A stretch of DNA of 64,000 nucleotides. Source: Ignavibacteria bacterium. GTDB lineage: Bacteria; Bacteroidota; Ignavibacteria; Kapaibacteriales; UBA961. Where the stretch lies: assembly GCA_016720145.1 (NCBI GenBank), contig JADJXV010000017.1:1-64000 (forward strand), written 5' to 3'. The notes beneath the pieces are model-generated. The model saw nothing but the letters and a program-made list of their open reading frames with translations. It was not told the DNA's origin and made no database searches. This document shows positions 59,848-64,000 of the stretch, piece after piece. A program made the position numbers and the translations under genes. The stretch's first letter is position 1; each line of letters opens with the position of its first letter.

Positions 59848-59888
59848 AAAGCCCTGCTTTCACAATGAAAGCAGGGCTTTTTATTTTA
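59848..59888. terminator. Rho-independent terminator
   Basis: A perfect 14-bp stem (AAAGCCCTGCTTTC / GAAAGCAGGGCTTT) followed by T-rich sequence. It lies between convergent genes and can serve both. Confidence 0.92.
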
Positions 59889-59961
59889 GGATAGAATGTA
59901 ATTTTAGGTTAACAGTTTGGTCATCTACTTTCAGTTTACTGTCGACGAATGTCAATAACTT

Positions 59962-60930
59962 CTACAATTTCTGCAGCATCTTTTTTGCCCGTGGCACAAA
60001 TTCGCTTGTAGGAAAAAAGTCTACTAATTTTTGAAATGATTTTTTTGCTTCGTCATTTCTGCCAAGCCGTTGATATGATTCGGCTACCATGAGTTGAGCA
60101 TCATCTAATTTAGACGAATTTTTATATCTGATTACCTTCTGAAAATTAAATATCGCCTGATCGTATTTACTAATTCCAAAGTATGACTCACCAAGCCAAT
60201 AGTATGAATTAGATAGTACTTCAGGACTTTTCTCTGTTTTTAGAATTTCAAGCAGCAGTGTACTTGCTTCATCATATTGTTTTTTGGAAATAAGATTGAG
60301 AGCTTTATGATATTGCGATCCCGGCTTGACTTTGGTACTGTCCGGTTTTGATTCGGTTAGTATTTTGGTCTTTTCGTCCGGTTTGATTTCGTCTGCCAGA
60401 TTCTCGGATGAAGATTCTTTGTTTGGAATTATTTTCTTAATCGGTTTTGATTTGGTTTCGGTGAACTTTCTTGATTTGGGTGCGAAAGCCGGTGTTTTTT
60501 TGCTAACCGGTTTATCTATAATGTCATCAGGTAGAATTTCATCTTCGTCTGGGTCGGGGGCTATAATCGCTTTACCGGCTTTTGCTGTTGATCTTGGTTG
60601 AGCTGTTTCTGAGATTGTGTTTTTGAGCAATTCCACATCTTTTCTCACCGATGAAATTTCTCGTAGCGCAGAGTCAATTTTACCATCACCGGCCGACTGC
60701 TTGTCCTCAAGCCGCTGCATTTGTTCGCGTAATGTGAGGAGACGTTTCTTTGGTGCTGAGACTATTGTTTCCTGTGCTGCTGCATCAGTTCCGGTAATAG
60801 TTTGTGATGAAGGAAGCATCGTTGAAAGTGGCGGTAAAGGATGGCGAGTATGAGGTGGCTTGGGTGTAGAACACCCAACCACAAAAGCAGCGCAGGCCAA
60901 GAGAGGATACTGTAAAAATTCTTTTCGCAT
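59962..60930 (-). CDS. CpoB/YbgF-like lipoprotein with coiled coil and TPR domain
   Basis: 322 residues from the ATG at 60930 (MRKEFLQYPLLACAAFVVGC, a lipoprotein signal). A Pro-rich stretch is followed by a coiled coil (LLTLREQMQRLEDKQSAGDG ... ISSVRKDVELLKNTI), then a long charged Lys/Ser/Pro linker, then three TPR repeats (YHKALNLISKKQYDEASTLLLEIL, SNSYYWLGESYFGISKYDQAI, DAQLMVAESYQRLGRNDEAKKSFQKLV). This order matches CpoB/YbgF of the Tol-Pal system. No tol or pal genes are adjacent, so that link is inferred. Confidence 0.8.
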   Translation of the reverse strand: MRKEFLQYPLLACAAFVVGCSTPKPPHTRHPLPPLSTMLPSSQTITGTDAAAQETIVSAPKKRLLTLREQMQRLEDKQSAGDGKIDSALREISSVRKDVELLKNTISETAQPRSTAKAGKAIIAPDPDEDEILPDDIIDKPVSKKTPAFAPKSRKFTETKSKPIKKIIPNKESSSENLADEIKPDEKTKILTESKPDSTKVKPGSQYHKALNLISKKQYDEASTLLLEILKTEKSPEVLSNSYYWLGESYFGISKYDQAIFNFQKVIRYKNSSKLDDAQLMVAESYQRLGRNDEAKKSFQKLVDFFPTSEFVPRAKKMLQKL

Positions 60931-61125
60931 AGAAGTAATAATATAGATGTATGATTTTGTGGCAATCGATGTGCCAAAAGAGAAAAAGTAAATAATCGTA
61001 TGCAAATTGAGTAACATCTCTCAATATGTGTCCATTACTGCGCTTGTGGAGAATAGAATATTGAAAGTAATTGTATAATATTCTCCAATGTAGTAGTATC
61101 AAACACCTCTATCAGTACAACGATT

Positions 61126-63273
61126 ATGCAAAAATTATACATCTTCTTTATTACTCTCCTTTTATGTAGTTCATCAACTACTTTCTCACAGACTTCTGAT
61201 TTTGATACTAAGGGGAAAGATTTCTGGATCGCTTTCCCGCCGAATTTTCATGGCACCGGAACGGATGATGATAATGATTATCTCTATTTGTACATAAGTG
61301 CTGAAATACCGACCAAAGGGGTAATTAGCTTTAGAGGTCAGCAAAATGTGTCATTCTCAATCACGGCAGCAAGTCCAATATTCACATATAAAGTTTTCTA
61401 TAAAGCTATCGAATTACTAGATGCTGAAGAATCTGAAAAGCCATCTCCCCGAGCATTCCATATCACTTCTGAAAATGAAGTGACTGTCTATGGACTCAGC
61501 AAAGCAGAAAAAACAAGCGATGCGTTCCTTGCATTTCCGACTGATGTCTTGGGGACAAATTATTATGTAATGTCTTATAATTCAGATGATAGTCAACGAG
61601 ATAGTGAGAATGATACTCCTTCACAATTCGCTGTTGTCGCATCAGAGGATGCCACCACGATAACAATTACCCTACCGACAAAAGTCATCAATTCCCGCCA
61701 AGGAGGCCCACGAATCCGTGAGATCACACTCAATAAAGGTCAGGTGTATTTATTGCAAGCGAAGCCGAGTACAAATGATGATTTAACTGGTTCGCACATC
61801 ACATCCAATAAGCCGATTGCTGTTTTTGGCTCACAGCAGCGAGCAGCTATACCCTACGATTACAATGGTAATCGCGATTTCCTCATCGAAGAAATGCCTG
61901 CGGTTTCTAAATGGGGATATGATGCGTATCTTCTTCCCTTGCCGAAGCCAAATAAAGGAACAGGTAATTACAATCTGGATATATTCAGAATATTAGCATC
62001 AGAAGATGGTACACAAGTCACAATTAATAAACGACTTGTGAAAACACTTAAGGCGGGCGATTTTTATGAAGGTGATTTGACGGAAGCTGCAGCTATCACT
62101 TCTTCGGCTCCAATTTTAGTATCACTGTATAAGAAATCGACAGGTGGTGATGATAATAGTAGCGATCCATATATGATGCTTGTTCCTCCGGCTGAACAGT
62201 TCCTAAAATCGTACAGATGGATTAATTCACAAGTGTATGATACTACAACAGAACGCCGATGGACAGGCAGGAGATATGAAGATGTACAAGTAATTAAGCC
62301 AATCTACGATCAGCAATTTGTAATTGTCGTCGCTCCGAATAGCGCAGTCACTTCTGTAAAACTTGATAATGCAACACCTAAAGAAAAGTTTATAGCGATC
62401 CCAAACTCAGATTATTCCTTTGCTACTATTTCAGTTCAAGATGGTGTCCATACAATTTCAGCCGATAGCGGTATAGGAATCTACGTTTTTGGTTATGGCA
62501 ATGCTGACTCGTACGGCTATATCGGCGGAATGAACATGATTAACACAAAGTTTGTGAGTTCGACTATCAAACCGCTTGACATTTCAGCTGCTTCAGGTGA
62601 TATCGTCAGGTTACCACTCATTCTCGATTCGCTGCAAGCCAAGCCAAGAATCCAATCGGTAGGAATAGATCATTTTACTGCTACAATCCAATTCAATGCT
62701 ACTCTCCTTACTCCAACCGACACATCTCAACGTGGTAAGATCGCAAATGGCTTTCAAACAGCAACCATTACCGGAAAATATGCCAATCAACTGTCTGGTG
62801 ATACACTTACGACAATAGAGCTAACCGCAGGTCTGGGAGATGCAGAGTCCACACCGATCGATATCCTTACCTTTACGTGGTTTGATACAGCCGGAGACAC
62901 CATCGACTCCAAAAATTCAGTAAAATCGGCCACTTTTCGATTAACTGATGTATGGACAGATCCTACACATGGGGTTCGTTTAATCAATCCTCAAGAAGGA
63001 ACAATGTCACTTTCTATCGAACCAAACCCAACGACCTCCTTTCCTGTAAATGTAATATTGAGCGGTCAAATCGAGCCTACGGCTACACTCATTATCTATA
63101 CACTGATGGGCAGGCAAGTCGCCGATTACTCACGCCAGCTGCGGAATGAACTCACAACAGGCGGTGATACAAAAACACTACAAATCTCACTTCCAAATAT
63201 TTCCAAAGGTGTTTATTTCTTACGCCTTGCATCAGGGGAGAATAGTATTGTTCGCTCGTTACTTGTAGAGTAA
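61126..63273 (+). CDS. IgGFc-binding T9SS protein
   Basis: 715 residues. Signal peptide IFFITLLLCSSSTTFSQ. An IgGFc-binding domain spans residues 20-465: GKDFWIAFPPNF, VTVYGLSKAEKTSDAFLAFP, GSHITSNKPIAVFGSQQRA, GIYVFGYGNADSYGYIGG. A cohesin-like module follows (AASGDIVRLPLILDSL) and a T9SS type A sorting tail (SIEPNPTTSFPVNVILSG ... ISKGVYFLRLASGENSIVRSLLVE). It is a smaller paralogue of the gene at 49052, without anchor-D domains. It is fully open and faces away from the CpoB-like gene across a 195-bp gap. Confidence 0.88.
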   Translation: MQKLYIFFITLLLCSSSTTFSQTSDFDTKGKDFWIAFPPNFHGTGTDDDNDYLYLYISAEIPTKGVISFRGQQNVSFSITAASPIFTYKVFYKAIELLDAEESEKPSPRAFHITSENEVTVYGLSKAEKTSDAFLAFPTDVLGTNYYVMSYNSDDSQRDSENDTPSQFAVVASEDATTITITLPTKVINSRQGGPRIREITLNKGQVYLLQAKPSTNDDLTGSHITSNKPIAVFGSQQRAAIPYDYNGNRDFLIEEMPAVSKWGYDAYLLPLPKPNKGTGNYNLDIFRILASEDGTQVTINKRLVKTLKAGDFYEGDLTEAAAITSSAPILVSLYKKSTGGDDNSSDPYMMLVPPAEQFLKSYRWINSQVYDTTTERRWTGRRYEDVQVIKPIYDQQFVIVVAPNSAVTSVKLDNATPKEKFIAIPNSDYSFATISVQDGVHTISADSGIGIYVFGYGNADSYGYIGGMNMINTKFVSSTIKPLDISAASGDIVRLPLILDSLQAKPRIQSVGIDHFTATIQFNATLLTPTDTSQRGKIANGFQTATITGKYANQLSGDTLTTIELTAGLGDAESTPIDILTFTWFDTAGDTIDSKNSVKSATFRLTDVWTDPTHGVRLINPQEGTMSLSIEPNPTTSFPVNVILSGQIEPTATLIIYTLMGRQVADYSRQLRNELTTGGDTKTLQISLPNISKGVYFLRLASGENSIVRSLLVE

Positions 63274-63384
63274 ATTACTCCATAATACAGTATTTCCCTA
63301 CATAACAATTCTATAACCGTACTTCATAAGTAATTGTACTATAATCAATAGATAACGCAAACAATCATTCTGGTAATACTTTGG

Positions 63385-63417
63385 TTTAACGTACGTAAAA
63401 TTGTCGCCGTAAATTTG
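63385..63417 (+). promoter_or_regulatory. Possible Bacteroidota-type promoter of the PhoD-like gene
   Basis: TAAATTTG (63410-63417) fits TAnnTTTG, with TTTA 21 bp upstream as a weak -33 box. Confidence 0.35.
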
Positions 63418-63456
63418 CACACGAATTTATATTTGTAAAATACGTGGAGCTGACAA

Positions 63457-64000
63457 ATGATACGATTGAGTACACTTTTGATAGTTTTTGGCGTAAGTGT
63501 AATTGGAATGAATCAGCAACTTTGGGGGCAATTACCCCTCCCACCTACACAAGAAATCGAAGTTGAAATTCCAAAGGCAGATGAACGAAATGTGGTGAAT
63601 TATACACGTCCTTTCGCCTCTGCCAATCACCAAACAATGAATTTTGACAGCAAACTCAAGCCGTTTTATCATGGAGTCGCTTCCGGTGACCCGCTCCATG
63701 ACCGTGTGATTTTGTGGACTCGCGTTACTCCCGACACAGATGGTGATATCACCGTTCAATGGAAAATTGCAACCGATACCGCTCTCGCCAATGTCATCCA
63801 ATCCGGCACGACAACCACCAATCAAACACTGGACTACACCGTAAAAATCGACGCGCTCGGTCTCCAGCCCAATACGACGTACTATTATGGTTTCGAAGCA
63901 CTTGGTAAAAAATCGCTTACCGGTCGGACGCGAACGACGCCGGTGGATGGAGTACAGCAATTACGCTTTGCCGTCGTGTCGTGTTCGAATTACCAACAAG
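63457..64000 (+). CDS. PhoD-like phosphatase, N-terminal part (runs off the window)
   Basis: The start at 63457 is followed by a signal peptide (LIVFGVSVIGMNQQLWGQ). The Fn3-like PhoD N-terminal domain is clear: FYHGVASGDPLHDRVILWTRVTPD, VQWKIATDTALANV, LDYTVKIDALGLQPNTTYYYGFEALG, GRTRTTP, then the start of the metallophosphatase domain (LRFAVVSCSNY). It would be an exported phosphodiesterase or phosphatase. The catalytic part lies beyond position 64000. Confidence 0.85.
   Translation, partial: MIRLSTLLIVFGVSVIGMNQQLWGQLPLPPTQEIEVEIPKADERNVVNYTRPFASANHQTMNFDSKLKPFYHGVASGDPLHDRVILWTRVTPDTDGDITVQWKIATDTALANVIQSGTTTTNQTLDYTVKIDALGLQPNTTYYYGFEALGKKSLTGRTRTTPVDGVQQLRFAVVSCSNYQQ

Noticed and set aside
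1..64000. CRISPR arrays, insertion sequences, integrases
   Set aside because: No regularly spaced repeats of 25-40 bp, transposase or integrase motifs are seen on either strand.

Overview
The window looks like a piece of chromosome from the Bacteroidota/Chlorobiota side of the FCB group, most like an Ignavibacteria or Kapabacteria relative. The placement is inferred. It rests on at least five secreted proteins with type IX secretion (T9SS) sorting tails, a very large PorU-type C25 peptidase, PorE-like OmpA and IgGFc-binding proteins, choice-of-anchor D repeats, and promoters of the Bacteroidota form TTTG-N20-TAnnTTTG. Shine-Dalgarno-like sites are nevertheless common (for example GGAG or AGGAG ahead of 26663, 49052 and 53482).

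Layout. 1-8.8 kb is an accessory stretch with many broken genes: a T9SS protein tail, a methyltransferase, an intact ECF sigma factor with an anti-sigma-like partner, a LamG lipoprotein, a clpB gene cut off after its first ATPase domain, and a beta-propeller T9SS protein bracketed by a 71-bp duplication of clpB sequence. 8.9-18.7 kb holds a peptide-binding lipoprotein, hslO, a broken NlpC/P60 lipoprotein, a broken DUF2490 gene, ruvA, a sensor kinase, two hypothetical genes and an esterase. 18.9-26.1 kb holds a VIT/vWA protein, a glycoside-hydrolase-2-like protein fused to a multispan membrane domain, a DUF421 protein and a broken lysine 6-transaminase. 26.6-45.8 kb holds a membrane protein, PorU/PorU2, a DnaQ/GIY-YIG fusion nuclease, a 1,406-residue anchor-D T9SS protein, a frameshifted secreted protein of the so-called asparagine synthetase B family, a PorE-like OmpA protein and a receiver/kinase hybrid. 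45.8-64 kb is the housekeeping part: rpmH-rnpA-yidD-yidC, a large IgGFc-binding T9SS protein, a DegP-type protease, lepA-lepB, tRNA-Pro, a probable structured RNA, an amidohydrolase-like protein, a CpoB/YbgF-like TPR lipoprotein, a second IgGFc T9SS protein and the start of a PhoD-like phosphatase.

How the genes fit together. Much of the window serves the cell envelope: export and membrane insertion (YidC, YidD, LepB), periplasmic quality control (DegP), T9SS processing (PorU-like) and several T9SS cargo proteins that share a cohesin-like module next to the sorting tail. Damage is strikingly uneven. About a dozen accessory genes carry single-base indels or in-frame stops, while the housekeeping genes are all open. 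That pattern favours real gene decay, although most indels lie at short homopolymers and sequencing error cannot be excluded from the sequence alone.
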